Under the pieces are notes generated by a model. The model made no database searches, was not told the DNA's origin, and worked only from the letters and a program-made list of their open reading frames with translations. Below are positions 50,719 through 59,577 of a stretch of DNA of 64,000 bases, piece after piece; position 1 is the first letter of the stretch; the number at the start of each line of letters is the position of its first letter. Position numbers and translations under genes: made by a program. This DNA is from Chryseobacterium polytrichastri (lineage in GTDB: Bacteria > Bacteroidota > Bacteroidia > Flavobacteriales > Weeksellaceae), in the NCBI RefSeq assembly GCF_900142445.1, contig NZ_FRAV01000026.1, forward strand, positions 1 through 64,000, read 5' to 3'.

Positions 50719-51969
50719 TTAAGCATTTATAAGTATACTTACTAGATCCTGTAAAATTTTCTGCGATACAAAATTCATAAAATCTTGCCTTTCTAAATGT
50801 GGCATGTATAATTTTGAACTTTGCTCTTTATCATTAACCCTGATAGAATAGAAAACCGTCCCAATATCTTTTCCATCTTCCCCTTTTCCAGGGCCAGCTA
50901 CTCCGGTTGTAGACAAAGAAATATGGGTACCAAATAGTTGCTGGCAACCTTTTGCCATTTCCTGAGCTACCTGCTCACTCACCACCGTAAATTCGTCAAA
51001 TGTTTCTTTTGAAACTTTTAATATTTCAATTTTCTTTTCAGTTGCATACGGGATAATTCCGCCCAAGAAATATTTTGAACTTCCCGAATTTGAGGTAATC
51101 ATTTTTGCCAATTCTCCTCCGGTACAACTTTCAGCGGTTGAAACTGTTAATTTTCTTTCAATCAAAAGTTCACCAAGAATTTTTTCAATCTTATCCTCTG
51201 TTGTTGCAATCACATGATCTTTAATTAAAGGAAGAAGTTTCTGAATCTCTTCTTCTAATTGTTGCTGTAAGCCAACTTCATTTTCTCCTGTGGCAGTTAA
51301 TCTTAACTTTACTCTGGTTCCGATCGGAAGATAAGATAATGCCAAATTTTCAGGTAAAGCAAGCTCCCAATTTTCAATAGTATCTGCCAAAATACTTTCA
51401 GGAATTCCAACCACCGAAATAATTCTTGTTGTGATATAATTAAGACTATATTTTTCCTTCAAATAAGGAACAATCTGATCTTTAATCAATGGTTTTACTT
51501 CATAAGGAACGCCTGGAAGACTGAAACATAATTTACCATCCTGTTCCATCATCATACAAGGTGCCGTTCCGAAATTATTTTGAAAAACGGTAGATTTTGT
51601 AGGAACAAAAGCCTGTTCGCGATTTCTTTCCAGAATTTCCAATCGACCACGTTTTTCCATATACGTTCTCAGATGATCAAAAGTAACCTCATCCAGCGCA
51701 ATTTCATCATTGAAAAATTCGGCAAGTGCCTTTTTAGTCTTATCATCTCTGGTTGGTCCTAAGCCTCCCGTTGTAATAATCAAATCTCCTATTTTAAAAG
51801 CCTCTTTTAAGGTATTTTTAATGGTTTCAATTTCGTCTGAAATAGTGAAAATCTGTGAGACCTGTACGCCTATATTTTTAAGTTCAGTAGCAATAAAATT
51901 AGAATTGGTATCAACGGTATTTCCCGAAAGGATCTCGTCTCCAATAGTAATAAGAACAGCTTTTTCCAT
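50719..51969 (-). CDS. cinA: CinA-family protein (NMN deamidase-related)
   Basis: 416 aa. N-terminal molybdopterin-binding-like domain (about 1-170; ITIGDEILSGNTVDTNS, TTGGLGPTRDD) and C-terminal CinA domain (about 255-410; TVSTAESCTGGELAKMI, STTGVAGPG) that deamidates nicotinamide mononucleotide in relatives. Cytosolic. It is transcribed away from the DUF7832-type gene. Confidence 0.92.
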   Translation of the reverse strand: MEKAVLITIGDEILSGNTVDTNSNFIATELKNIGVQVSQIFTISDEIETIKNTLKEAFKIGDLIITTGGLGPTRDDKTKKALAEFFNDEIALDEVTFDHLRTYMEKRGRLEILERNREQAFVPTKSTVFQNNFGTAPCMMMEQDGKLCFSLPGVPYEVKPLIKDQIVPYLKEKYSLNYITTRIISVVGIPESILADTIENWELALPENLALSYLPIGTRVKLRLTATGENEVGLQQQLEEEIQKLLPLIKDHVIATTEDKIEKILGELLIERKLTVSTAESCTGGELAKMITSNSGSSKYFLGGIIPYATEKKIEILKVSKETFDEFTVVSEQVAQEMAKGCQQLFGTHISLSTTGVAGPGKGEDGKDIGTVFYSIRVNDKEQSSKLYMPHLERQDFMNFVSQKILQDLVSILINA

Positions 51970-52045
51970 ATTATAATTCTTGAAAAAAATTCTGGTACAA
52001 ATGACGGAAAATTCTGTGTAGTGAACAAAAGAAAACGATTTTTTA

Positions 52046-52053
52046 TATCTTTG
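52046..52053 (+). promoter_or_regulatory. -7 box upstream of the 52086 gene
   Basis: TATCTTTG, 32 bases before the ATG; no good -33 box. Confidence 0.4.
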
Positions 52054-52085
52054 GTTTGAACTGTTTAAAACTATAATTAAAAACT

Positions 52086-52556
52086 ATGTCTAAATATGAT
52101 GATGCTTCTTGGCATTCTGGAGGAGATTTTCCTGAAGGGCTTCCTTCAAAAAATGGTGCTACACATACAGGAATGTTTCTGAATTGGTGCATCCACAATG
52201 ATTTGCATTCCGAGGAAATGAAAGAAGATTTCAAAGATGAAATTGAAAGTTTAAAAAGAAGAGAGATTACCGGAGCCGAATTTCTCCTTGAAGTATGTGA
52301 TGGAAAATTCACTGAATATGAGCTAAATGATCTTGGAAATAGCTTTGCAAAAGATTATTATGTAGATGAAACAGATTTTGCTGATAAATTCAGTTCTTTC
52401 GCCACAGATTATATCAATATTTTCGACAGCAAAGCCGAAGAAAGTGATTACGAATATGAAACATTCTATCACATTGAAGATACCTATGAAAATTATGACT
52501 TGATGAAACTTGCCATTGATCATCGTTTTGAGGAATGGAAGGAATATAAGGCTTAG
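52086..52556 (+). CDS. DUF7832-like acidic protein
   Basis: 156 aa, strongly acidic. The start, SKYDDASWHSGGDFPEGLP followed by NGATHTGMFLNWCI, matches a widespread family (DUF7832) of small cytosolic proteins. Such acidic single-domain proteins are often found as toxin immunity proteins, but no toxin gene is next to this one, so that is only a possibility. Monocistronic. Confidence 0.65.
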   Translation: MSKYDDASWHSGGDFPEGLPSKNGATHTGMFLNWCIHNDLHSEEMKEDFKDEIESLKRREITGAEFLLEVCDGKFTEYELNDLGNSFAKDYYVDETDFADKFSSFATDYINIFDSKAEESDYEYETFYHIEDTYENYDLMKLAIDHRFEEWKEYKA

Positions 52557-52668
52557 TATTGGTTGTTGGTTCAAACGCAAAGGCGCAAATTGTTACCAGA
52601 AATACGTTTTAAGGCGAAAGGATTTTTATCTCCGATAAAAATTTATTAGGTGTAAGTAAACACAAAGT

Positions 52669-52815
52669 TTGTCATTCTGAAAGAATCTCTATGACTCAAG
52701 ATAAAACTTGATTTAGATTTCTACCGAAATGACAAACTTTATGAATAGTATTAAGAAGTTAAGTTTAACTTTGTTTTAAGGAGATTGCTTCGTCGCTACG
52801 CTCCTAGCAATGACT
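52669..52815. repeat. Palindromic intergenic element, GCTTCGTCGC family, copy 2
   Basis: Begins TTGTCATTCTGA and ends GATTGCTTCGTCGCTACGCTCC...AATGAC, like the copy at 38665-38751 but longer. Adjacent sequence 52574-52620 also holds an AAACGCAAAGGCGCAAA fragment. Confidence 0.55.
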
Positions 52816-52816
52816 G

Positions 52817-53356
52817 TTAGTCATGTTTTACCCAGATTAATTCATTTGTATTGTAACCTATTCTTTTAGCTTTTTCCAGAAAACGTTGTTTGATACTTTC
52901 AGGAATTTCTTTGGTTCGGGATAGAATCCAGATATATTTTAAACTGCTTCCGGCAATCAGTGCATATTGGTAATTTTCATCGATATCAATCACATTATAT
53001 CCCGCCCAAATGGGTTTAAAAAATGAAACTTTTAATCGGGCTTCGGTTTTATCTTTTATAAATCTAGCTTCTCCAATTGATTCTTTCCATTCTTTTTTGA
53101 TGTAATCATATCCTTTATTGTCTACTCGAATGGTTCCGTTTGGATTTTGAGAATAGGTTGCAGTAACATTATCCATGTTTTTCTCGAATCTATAATCGAA
53201 ACGAGCAATCTCGTACCACTTTCCTAAATATTTATCTGCATTAAAATGAGTAACTGCTTTTGCGCCTTTAGGAATTCCTGTTGAACATGAATTAAAAACT
53301 ATTAAACCCAAAATTCCCAACGAGACGGGAATAGCAATTTTCTGAATATTTTTCAT
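52817..53356 (-). CDS. blc: Lipocalin (Blc-type) lipoprotein
   Basis: 179 aa. Lipobox FNSC (Cys24), then the lipocalin signature DKYLGKWYEIARFD (41-54) and the later YALIAGSSLKYIWILSR. An outer-membrane-anchored beta-barrel that binds lipids and is linked to envelope stress in relatives. A -7 box lies at 53391-53398 (minus). Confidence 0.9.
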   Translation of the reverse strand: MKNIQKIAIPVSLGILGLIVFNSCSTGIPKGAKAVTHFNADKYLGKWYEIARFDYRFEKNMDNVTATYSQNPNGTIRVDNKGYDYIKKEWKESIGEARFIKDKTEARLKVSFFKPIWAGYNVIDIDENYQYALIAGSSLKYIWILSRTKEIPESIKQRFLEKAKRIGYNTNELIWVKHD

Positions 53357-53441
53357 AATAATATAAATTTCGTGGTTATTATAAAAGCTTCAAAAATAAT
53401 GCCTGAAATTGCTATTAGCTAATGGCAACTGGCTTTTAGCC

Positions 53442-54176
53442 TTAAGAAAAAACCTTCAAAAAATTATCTTTAAAACTTCCGGAAACCTCAATTTCTGTAC
53501 TATCAGAAAGCGTTGCGGTTCCACTTTTATGATAAGATTTCACAAAATTAGTATTGATAATATGGGAACGGTGAACTCTTACAAAAGGATTTTCCAGCAA
53601 ATCATCAAAATGCTTTAGGAATCTGCAGACCATCTTTTTAGAACCGTCTGTAAGATAAACCTGCGTAAAGTTTCCATCTGCCTGAAGCCTTACAATATCT
53701 TCTGTTTTCACAACATCAAAACCCTGTAATGTTGGAAGGATTAATTGTTGCTTTTCAGGTTTTAACTTTAAATTTTCAAGAAGAATCTTATTCCGGTTAA
53801 GCTCATCTTTATTTTCAATATTTTCTGCGACTTTATTTACCGCCACAATAAGTTCCTGAATGTCTATTGGCTTTAAAATATAATAACTCGCCGATTTGTT
53901 CAACGCCTGCAAAGAGTATTGAGAAAATGCTGTAATAAAGATTGTCTCATAGGAAAACTCTTTTGTTGCCTCCAACACATCAAAAGCATTTCCAAAAGGC
54001 ATTTCTACATCTAAGAAAACCAGCTGTGGTTGTTTTTCAGCAATCAAAGGAACTGCTTCTTTTATATTTTCAGCTTCACCTAAAATCTCAACTTGCGGAC
54101 AATATTTTGTGATGTAGCTCCTCAAAACTTCTCTTGCGATAAGCTCGTCGTCTACGATAATGGCTTTTATTTTCAT
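53442..54176 (-). CDS. LytTR-family response regulator
   Basis: 244 aa. Receiver domain (1-120) with the acidic pocket Asp9/Asp10, phospho-acceptor Asp56 (FLDVEMP) and Lys102 (LKPID). The C-terminal LytTR DNA-binding domain (about 145-244) has LQADGNFTQVYLTDG and FVRVHRSHIINTNFV. LytTR domains bind direct repeats of about 9-10 bp one per helical turn pair. It is 45 bp downstream of the histidine kinase gene. The direct repeats TTCACCAAGT found nearby (56041, 58447, 59480, 60316) are its likely sites. Confidence 0.92.
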   Translation of the reverse strand: MKIKAIIVDDELIAREVLRSYITKYCPQVEILGEAENIKEAVPLIAEKQPQLVFLDVEMPFGNAFDVLEATKEFSYETIFITAFSQYSLQALNKSASYYILKPIDIQELIVAVNKVAENIENKDELNRNKILLENLKLKPEKQQLILPTLQGFDVVKTEDIVRLQADGNFTQVYLTDGSKKMVCRFLKHFDDLLENPFVRVHRSHIINTNFVKSYHKSGTATLSDSTEIEVSGSFKDNFLKVFS

Positions 54177-54221
54177 GTTCTTGATGTTAGGTTATAGATA
54201 TTGGATTAGAAGTATTAAAAT

Positions 54222-56000
54222 TCACAATTTATAGCTCACTTCTACCAAAACTCCCGGCTCATTTTTTTTATCTATGATTTTACATTGAATATCGCGATTG
54301 TATAAATCATTCAGTAAAGTGATTCTTTCCAACGTATTTTTCATTCCGCGGCCCTCTCTGTTTTTTTGGTGTTCTGTCTTTTGCTTTTTACTTTCTTCAA
54401 TTCCGATTCCGTTGTCTTCAATACTAATTTTTAGATTTTGATCATCCTTTTCAAAACTTAATTTCAAAAATCCTTTGGTCGTTCTATACCGTAATCCGTG
54501 CCAGATCGCATTTTCTAAAAATGGCTGAACTAGCATTCCGGGAACTTGCAGACTATGCGTATTCAGATTTTCATCAAACTCAATTTCATAATCAAACTTA
54601 TCTGAAAAACGAGTTTTTTCCAACGCAAGATAATTCTGAAGTAAATCTAATTCCTGCTGAAACGGGATAAAATCTTCCGTAGAATTTTCCATCACGCCGC
54701 GCATGAGTTTTGAGAATTTGGTTAAATATTGGTTGGCTTCCAATTCATTATTGGTGGCAATAAAATGATTCACACTATTTAAGCTATTAAAAATAAAATG
54801 TGGATTCATCTCTCTACGAAGCGACTGCAATGCGATTTTCTTATTTTTGATCTGAACTTTTTTTAATGTTCTGAAAATAAAAACAATTAAAACTGTCAGT
54901 ACAATCAGAACTCCAATCAAACTATAATTAAAGACATTTTTCTTGCGAATTAATTCGTCTTTTAATTCTCTTTCTTTTTCTAATTGAGAAATTCTCTGCT
55001 CCGTATCTTCCAAAACTTTATTATCTACCAAACTTCGGTCTTTAGAAACCAAGTTTGGCAATTTCCCGAGAAAATCTCTATATAATTGAACTGAAGCATT
55101 GGTATTATTTGAAGTATTATAAAGACTATCTAGCCTTTTTACACTTTTCTGCGCCTCTAATGTATGCCCCTTTTCCAATGCAATTTCGTACGCATTCTTT
55201 AATAATTTTATAGCCTCTTCTGCATCATCTTTTTTAATATAAATATCTGCTAATTCCTGAATTTGGTTAACTTTTTCCTGAGAATTATCTTTAACAAAAT
55301 CTTCTTTCAAGACTTTCTTTTTGGCTTCAATTGCTTTCTCGAAATTTTTATTTCCAACATAAAAATTAGTCAGTTTCTGATTAATTTCTAATGCTTGTTG
55401 AGGTGTTCCTTTTTTAGAAACCTGATAAGCATTATTCAAGTTTTCTTCTGCTTTTGGAATATCCTTTTGCTGAATATTTACATCAGCCATTTGGCTGTAA
55501 CTCGCCGCAAGGTCTTCTTTCTCGTTCTCCTTTTGACTGATATCAATATTACTTTGAATGGCTTCTGCTTTCATATCCTGCGAAGGAGCAGAAAGTCTTG
55601 CCACATCATTAGAATTAACGGCCTTGCTTTTTGATGAATAATTAACTTCCGCAGCCCTATTATAATTACTGATTGCCGGAGTGATTTTATTTTGCTTCTC
55701 CTGTGACTGAGCCAGTTTTCGTGTTACTTTCTCGATGTTGGACCTATCGTTGAGTTTTTCGTAGATATTTTTAGACTTGATAAAATATTCTTCACTTTTA
55801 GCAAAATTACCATTATTGAAAAATGAGTCCCCAATGTTGTAATAAGAATCTGCTTCTGCAGAGATGTCTTTATTATCAACTGCTTTTTTAAGCTTTTTGG
55901 TTTGAGTCACAACTTCCTGCGCCACATTAGTAGTTTGAGAATAAGCTTCATTCCCAAAACATATCAAAAAAAGTAGTGCGAAAAATTGAAATATTTTCAT
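54222..56000 (-). CDS. LytS-like sensor histidine kinase with TPR sensor
   Basis: 592 aa. Signal peptide (1-21), a periplasmic TPR-like helical array (about 30-330), a coiled coil, one membrane helix (357-377), then a LytS/YehU-type kinase: His401 in REMNPHFIFNSLNS and ATP-binding ENAIWHGLRYR and EDNGIGIEES. It phosphorylates the LytTR regulator downstream. The ATG at 56000 is 4 nt from its -7 box, and a LytTR-type direct repeat lies just upstream, suggesting autoregulation. The stimulus is unknown. Confidence 0.92.
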   Translation of the reverse strand: MKIFQFFALLFLICFGNEAYSQTTNVAQEVVTQTKKLKKAVDNKDISAEADSYYNIGDSFFNNGNFAKSEEYFIKSKNIYEKLNDRSNIEKVTRKLAQSQEKQNKITPAISNYNRAAEVNYSSKSKAVNSNDVARLSAPSQDMKAEAIQSNIDISQKENEKEDLAASYSQMADVNIQQKDIPKAEENLNNAYQVSKKGTPQQALEINQKLTNFYVGNKNFEKAIEAKKKVLKEDFVKDNSQEKVNQIQELADIYIKKDDAEEAIKLLKNAYEIALEKGHTLEAQKSVKRLDSLYNTSNNTNASVQLYRDFLGKLPNLVSKDRSLVDNKVLEDTEQRISQLEKERELKDELIRKKNVFNYSLIGVLIVLTVLIVFIFRTLKKVQIKNKKIALQSLRREMNPHFIFNSLNSVNHFIATNNELEANQYLTKFSKLMRGVMENSTEDFIPFQQELDLLQNYLALEKTRFSDKFDYEIEFDENLNTHSLQVPGMLVQPFLENAIWHGLRYRTTKGFLKLSFEKDDQNLKISIEDNGIGIEESKKQKTEHQKNREGRGMKNTLERITLLNDLYNRDIQCKIIDKKNEPGVLVEVSYKL

Positions 56001-56004
56001 AAAA

Positions 56005-56035
56005 CAAAGATATACATATATATAGTTTACTCAAA
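56005..56035 (-). promoter_or_regulatory. Promoter of the LytS/LytTR operon
   Basis: Minus strand: TTTG (56032-56035), 19-nt spacer, TATCTTTG (56005-56012); 4 nt to the ATG. Confidence 0.7.
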
Positions 56036-56040
56036 TACTA

Positions 56041-56071
56041 TTCACCAAGTGAAATTGCCCATTCACCAAGT
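56041..56071 (-). promoter_or_regulatory. LytTR-type direct repeat, site 1 (TTCACCAAGT x2)
   Basis: TTCACCAAGT at 56041-56050 and 56062-56071, exactly 21 bp apart. It begins 28 nt upstream of the lytS -7 box. In the plus direction it lies 28 nt upstream of a poor -7 match (TATTTAGT, 56100-56107) and 82 nt upstream of TACATTTG (56154), so it could also act on the gene at 56179. The repeat reads in the plus orientation, opposite to lytS. Confidence 0.6.
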
Positions 56072-56153
56072 TTCACCCATTAAAAAACTGATATAAAGCT
56101 ATTTAGTAAAACAAAATTGAAACTGCGTTAACATTCACAGAACCAGCTTTCCT

Positions 56154-56161
56154 TACATTTG
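56154..56161 (+). promoter_or_regulatory. -7 box of the 56179 lipoprotein gene
   Basis: TACATTTG, perfect to consensus, 17 nt before the ATG; no clear -33 box. Confidence 0.5.
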
Positions 56162-56178
56162 TATTACACCCAATTATT

Positions 56179-56532
56179 ATGAAAAAAATATTTACGCTCT
56201 CCTTTCTATCTATTTTGTTGCTCCAAAGCTGCTCATTTCTTGAACAAAATAAATTCATTGAAACAAAAGTGATTTCAAGTGACCTCAACGAAAAAATTAT
56301 CTATAAATTTTACCATACGGGAATTAACAATTATAAGGTTGATTTTTATTCGGTACATCAATCAGATTCTACAAAATTGTTTGAGCATTTTATAACAGAC
56401 GCCATATTCAGTTCAACACCTTATAAAATTTCACAAAACGAACATGAGGTCATTATAAGAAATCAATTATTTTCTAAAGAAAAGAAACTAATTACCCAAA
56501 ATGGGAAATCTATTATTTTAACGAACAGGTAA
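56179..56532 (+). CDS. Small lipoprotein
   Basis: 117 aa. Lipobox LLLQSC with Cys at 18 (SLLLQSCSFLEQ), then a beta-rich domain of about 95 residues. Divergent from the LytS/LytTR operon, with the LytTR-type repeat between them. No family recognised; the position suggests it may belong to the same regulon. Confidence 0.6.
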   Translation: MKKIFTLSFLSILLLQSCSFLEQNKFIETKVISSDLNEKIIYKFYHTGINNYKVDFYSVHQSDSTKLFEHFITDAIFSSTPYKISQNEHEVIIRNQLFSKEKKLITQNGKSIILTNR

Positions 56533-56608
56533 GTATTTTTTATTTTGAAGTTTTCGTGATTAAAGTTTATCTATCTTTTTTTGAAAGCCATAGATGTATA
56601 GCTTTTAT

Positions 56609-56616
56609 TATATTTG
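56609..56616 (+). promoter_or_regulatory. -7 box of the amidohydrolase gene
   Basis: TATATTTG, 32 bases before the ATG at 56649. Confidence 0.5.
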
Positions 56617-56648
56617 TAGGATACACTTAATGAACACTCAAAATAATT

Positions 56649-58391
56649 ATGAAAAAAATTCAGACACTGCTTTTTATTTTTGTCGTAAGTACATTCCATT
56701 CCCAAACTTATATTCAAAATGTCACCATTGTAGATGTTTTAAACCAAAAGCTTATTCCAAATCAAACTATTGTCATCAATAAAAACATCATTTCTGAAAT
56801 TACACCAGCAAACAAAGTAAAGGTTACAAACAATGCAAAGATCATTAATGGAGAAGGAAAATTCTTGATTCCGGGAATGACAGATTCTCATGTACATTTC
56901 TTTCAAAGTGGAGGTTTATATACAAGACCGGACGCAATTGATCTAAGAAAATACCATTCATATGATAAAGAGATTAACTGGACGCAAAATAATATGGAAG
57001 ATCTTCTGCAACGTTATCTTAAGAGTGGAATAACCTCTGTGATTGATGCTGGAGCAAGCTATAATTTTTTAAATATTAAAAATTCACTAGCCAATAAACC
57101 GAATTTGCCTTCTGTTTATATGACAGGACCTCTTTTAACAACCTATGAACCTGATGAATTTAAAAGTCTTGGTAAGAATGAACCTTTTAAATTAACAATG
57201 TCAATTGAAGATGCTAAAAAATATGTTCAGGAGCAACTTCAATATAAACCTGATTTTATTAAAATTTGGTATATCGTCCTTGCAGATGGAGCCGAGATTG
57301 AAACGGAAGCTAAAAAACACGAGCCCATTATAAAAGCAATTATTGATGAAGCTCATAAAAATAATTTAAAAGTCGCTGTACATGCAACAGAAAGAATCAC
57401 GGCACAAATTGCAGTGCAAAACGGGGCAGATTTTTTGGTTCATGATATAGAAGATGAAATTGTTCCTGATGATTTTGTGAAATTATTAAAATCAAAGAAC
57501 ACTGTTTTAAGTCCTACTTTAATTGTTTCAAATAACTACACAAAAGCATTCGGGCAAAATCCAGATTACAGCACTTATGAATTGGAAAACGCAAATCCGG
57601 AAGCTATAGGTTCTATTTATGACCTAAAACATTTGGCATATTCTGAAGACTCTGTGATGATACAGAAAGAGAAAAAACAATCAAACTCACCTCAAATGGC
57701 TGCTTATATGAGCAAAAAATCTGCTATAAGAACAGCAAATTTGAAGAAATTAACTGAAGGAGGTATCACAATCGCAGCGGGCACAGATGCAGGAAATATA
57801 GGAACTCAACATGCTACATCATTTATTGATGAACTAAAAGCAATGAAGGAAAGCGGTTTGAGTAACTGGCAAATTTTACAATCAGCAACAATTAATCCGT
57901 CTAAGATATTTAATAAAGAAAAAACTTCGGGAAGTGTTTCAACAGGAAAAATTGCCGATTTGGTTTTATTAAATTCAAATCCTATTGAAGATCTGGACAA
58001 TATTACTAAAGTTGATCTTGTCCTGAAAAATGGCGAGGTTGTTCCTCAAAACATCGTGAAAACAACACCTGAAAGTCTTGTTCAACAACAAGTAAACGGA
58101 TACAATGCAAGAAATATTGATGCTTTTCTGGAGCCTTATTCTGAAGATGTAGAATTATACAGTTTCCCAAATACATTGCTGAGTAAAGGAAAAGAAACCA
58201 TGCGAAAAAATTATGACGCAATGTTTAAAAGACTTCCTGATTTACATTGTAAAATTAAAAACAGAATCATCAACGGTAATTTTGTAATCGACAAAGAAAG
58301 CATTTCCGGAATGAGTCCTAAAATAATGGAAGCCACAGCAATTTATGAAATCAAGAATGAGAAAATTGTAAAAGTTTATTTTATTCAGTAA
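56649..58391 (+). CDS. Secreted amidohydrolase fused to a SnoaL-like domain
   Basis: 580 aa. Signal peptide (1-19, ending FHSQ). Amidohydrolase domain with metal-binding HVH (81-83), a later AVHATERI and HDIEDE, and Asp in AAGTDAG (residues about 377-383), ending with the SGSVSTGKIADLVLL strand near 435-450. The last ~115 residues (from ESLVQQQVNGYNARNIDAFL) form a SnoaL/ketosteroid-isomerase-like cone domain. Exported; substrate unknown, imidazolonepropionase/prolidase-like dipeptides being the usual guess. The fusion with a SnoaL domain is unusual. Confidence 0.85.
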   Translation: MKKIQTLLFIFVVSTFHSQTYIQNVTIVDVLNQKLIPNQTIVINKNIISEITPANKVKVTNNAKIINGEGKFLIPGMTDSHVHFFQSGGLYTRPDAIDLRKYHSYDKEINWTQNNMEDLLQRYLKSGITSVIDAGASYNFLNIKNSLANKPNLPSVYMTGPLLTTYEPDEFKSLGKNEPFKLTMSIEDAKKYVQEQLQYKPDFIKIWYIVLADGAEIETEAKKHEPIIKAIIDEAHKNNLKVAVHATERITAQIAVQNGADFLVHDIEDEIVPDDFVKLLKSKNTVLSPTLIVSNNYTKAFGQNPDYSTYELENANPEAIGSIYDLKHLAYSEDSVMIQKEKKQSNSPQMAAYMSKKSAIRTANLKKLTEGGITIAAGTDAGNIGTQHATSFIDELKAMKESGLSNWQILQSATINPSKIFNKEKTSGSVSTGKIADLVLLNSNPIEDLDNITKVDLVLKNGEVVPQNIVKTTPESLVQQQVNGYNARNIDAFLEPYSEDVELYSFPNTLLSKGKETMRKNYDAMFKRLPDLHCKIKNRIINGNFVIDKESISGMSPKIMEATAIYEIKNEKIVKVYFIQ

Positions 58392-58416
58392 AATTTTTCT
58401 TCTTAAAATTACTAAA

Positions 58417-58444
58417 AGACGGTTCTCACGAGCTGTCTTTTTTT
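58417..58444 (+). terminator. Terminator of the amidohydrolase gene
   Basis: AAAAGAC and GTCTTTT arms with partial inner pairing, then seven T. A similar hairpin (GACAGTTC...GAGCTGTC) precedes the next gene pair at 60268. Confidence 0.6.
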
Positions 58445-58446
58445 GA

Positions 58447-58477
58447 TTCACCAAGTGAAAGCCACTGATCACCATTT
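58447..58477 (+). promoter_or_regulatory. LytTR-type direct repeat, site 2
   Basis: TTCACCAAGT (58447-58456) and ATCACCATTT (58468-58477, 7 of 10 matches), 21 bp apart. The second half ends 28 nt before the -7 box TAAGTTTG (58506-58513). Confidence 0.65.
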
Positions 58478-58505
58478 CTTTAACTTTCTTCAATGATTAC
58501 ATAAT

Positions 58506-58513
58506 TAAGTTTG
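58506..58513 (+). promoter_or_regulatory. -7 box of the 58538 gene
   Basis: TAAGTTTG, 24 nt before the ATG; no -33 box, as expected for an activator-dependent promoter. Confidence 0.55.
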
Positions 58514-58537
58514 TGGGATAATTTAATCTTAATCATT

Positions 58538-59467
58538 ATGAAAAACATTTTTATTTTAAACCAAAAAAAATTATTCTTAGTAATTATTACAGCTTTTACT
58601 TTCCTGAATACCAACGCTCAGGTTGGTGGGAATCAGGTATACAAAAGCAGAAGCTACAACGAGCAACGAATCAATAAAACCTTTAATGATCTCTTTGATT
58701 ATTCTGTGACTGATTCTACTGTGGTAATTCAGGCAACGGTATTATTGAATAAAGTAGCGGATAAATATAAAATTACGCTTGGTGTAAATGAAGAAGCCGC
58801 AACTCCAAAAAAATCAATTGAAAATATTAATAAAAGAATTAATGATTTCATCAATAAAATATCCATAATCGGAGTGAAAAAGAATGAGGTATTTGTTGAT
58901 TTTATTTCACAGACAAAAATTTATGACTACGAGATTTCGAAAGATCAAAATATGGCTACTCAGAAAAATAATGGTTTTGAAATCAAAAAAAATATCATCA
59001 TCACTGTAGATCAATATTCAAAAATTGAAAAACTCATTTATGAAGCTTCCGATTTTCAAATTTATGATGTGATAAAAGTAGATTATATCAATACCGATAT
59101 TGAAAAAATCCAGCAGGATCTTTTAAAAGAAGCCTATTCTGTTTTAGACAAAAAGAAAGACAACTACTTTACCCTAGTAAAAAAAGAAATCATTGGTCTG
59201 CCAACCGTCTCCTCTAATTTTTCCTATGTTTTTCCAAAAGGTCAATATCAAAATTACACCGCCTATGAGTCTTCAGATATAGATTATATCAGAACAAGTA
59301 ATGAATCTTTCTATAAAAAAGAGCTTAGAAAAGGGAAAACCTTTTACTATGAAGGAGTAGATTATTCCGATTTTGATAAGATCATTAATGATGAGAATCC
59401 CGAAGTAGGAATACAATACATTATGAATATTTCGGCAAAATATGATGTAAAGAAAAACAAGAAATAG
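58538..59467 (+). CDS. Secreted SIMPL-like (DUF541-related) protein
   Basis: 309 aa from the ATG at 58538, giving a signal peptide (about 1-26, ending TNAQ). The middle resembles the SIMPL fold, with paired strands in VFVDFISQTKIYDYEI, FEIKKNIIITVDQYSKIEKLI and a long C-terminal helix, but it is more divergent than the SIMPL protein encoded downstream. Ends in basic VKKNKK. Probably periplasmic or surface. Controlled by LytTR-type site 2. Function unknown. Confidence 0.55.
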   Translation: MKNIFILNQKKLFLVIITAFTFLNTNAQVGGNQVYKSRSYNEQRINKTFNDLFDYSVTDSTVVIQATVLLNKVADKYKITLGVNEEAATPKKSIENINKRINDFINKISIIGVKKNEVFVDFISQTKIYDYEISKDQNMATQKNNGFEIKKNIIITVDQYSKIEKLIYEASDFQIYDVIKVDYINTDIEKIQQDLLKEAYSVLDKKKDNYFTLVKKEIIGLPTVSSNFSYVFPKGQYQNYTAYESSDIDYIRTSNESFYKKELRKGKTFYYEGVDYSDFDKIINDENPEVGIQYIMNISAKYDVKKNKK

Positions 59468-59479
59468 TTGAGTCAAAAC

Positions 59480-59510
59480 TTCACCAAGTGAAAACCCAAT
59501 TTCACCAAGT
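59480..59510 (+). promoter_or_regulatory. LytTR-type direct repeat, site 3
   Basis: Two perfect TTCACCAAGT boxes (59480-59489 and 59501-59510), 21 bp apart, ending 27 nt before TAATTTTA (59538-59545), a one-off match to the -7 consensus. Confidence 0.7.
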
Positions 59511-59577
59511 CTTCCGATTTCAAGTTTTAAATGTGCCTAATTTTACTCTAGAAGTTTAAAATTTAAAACAAGAAATT

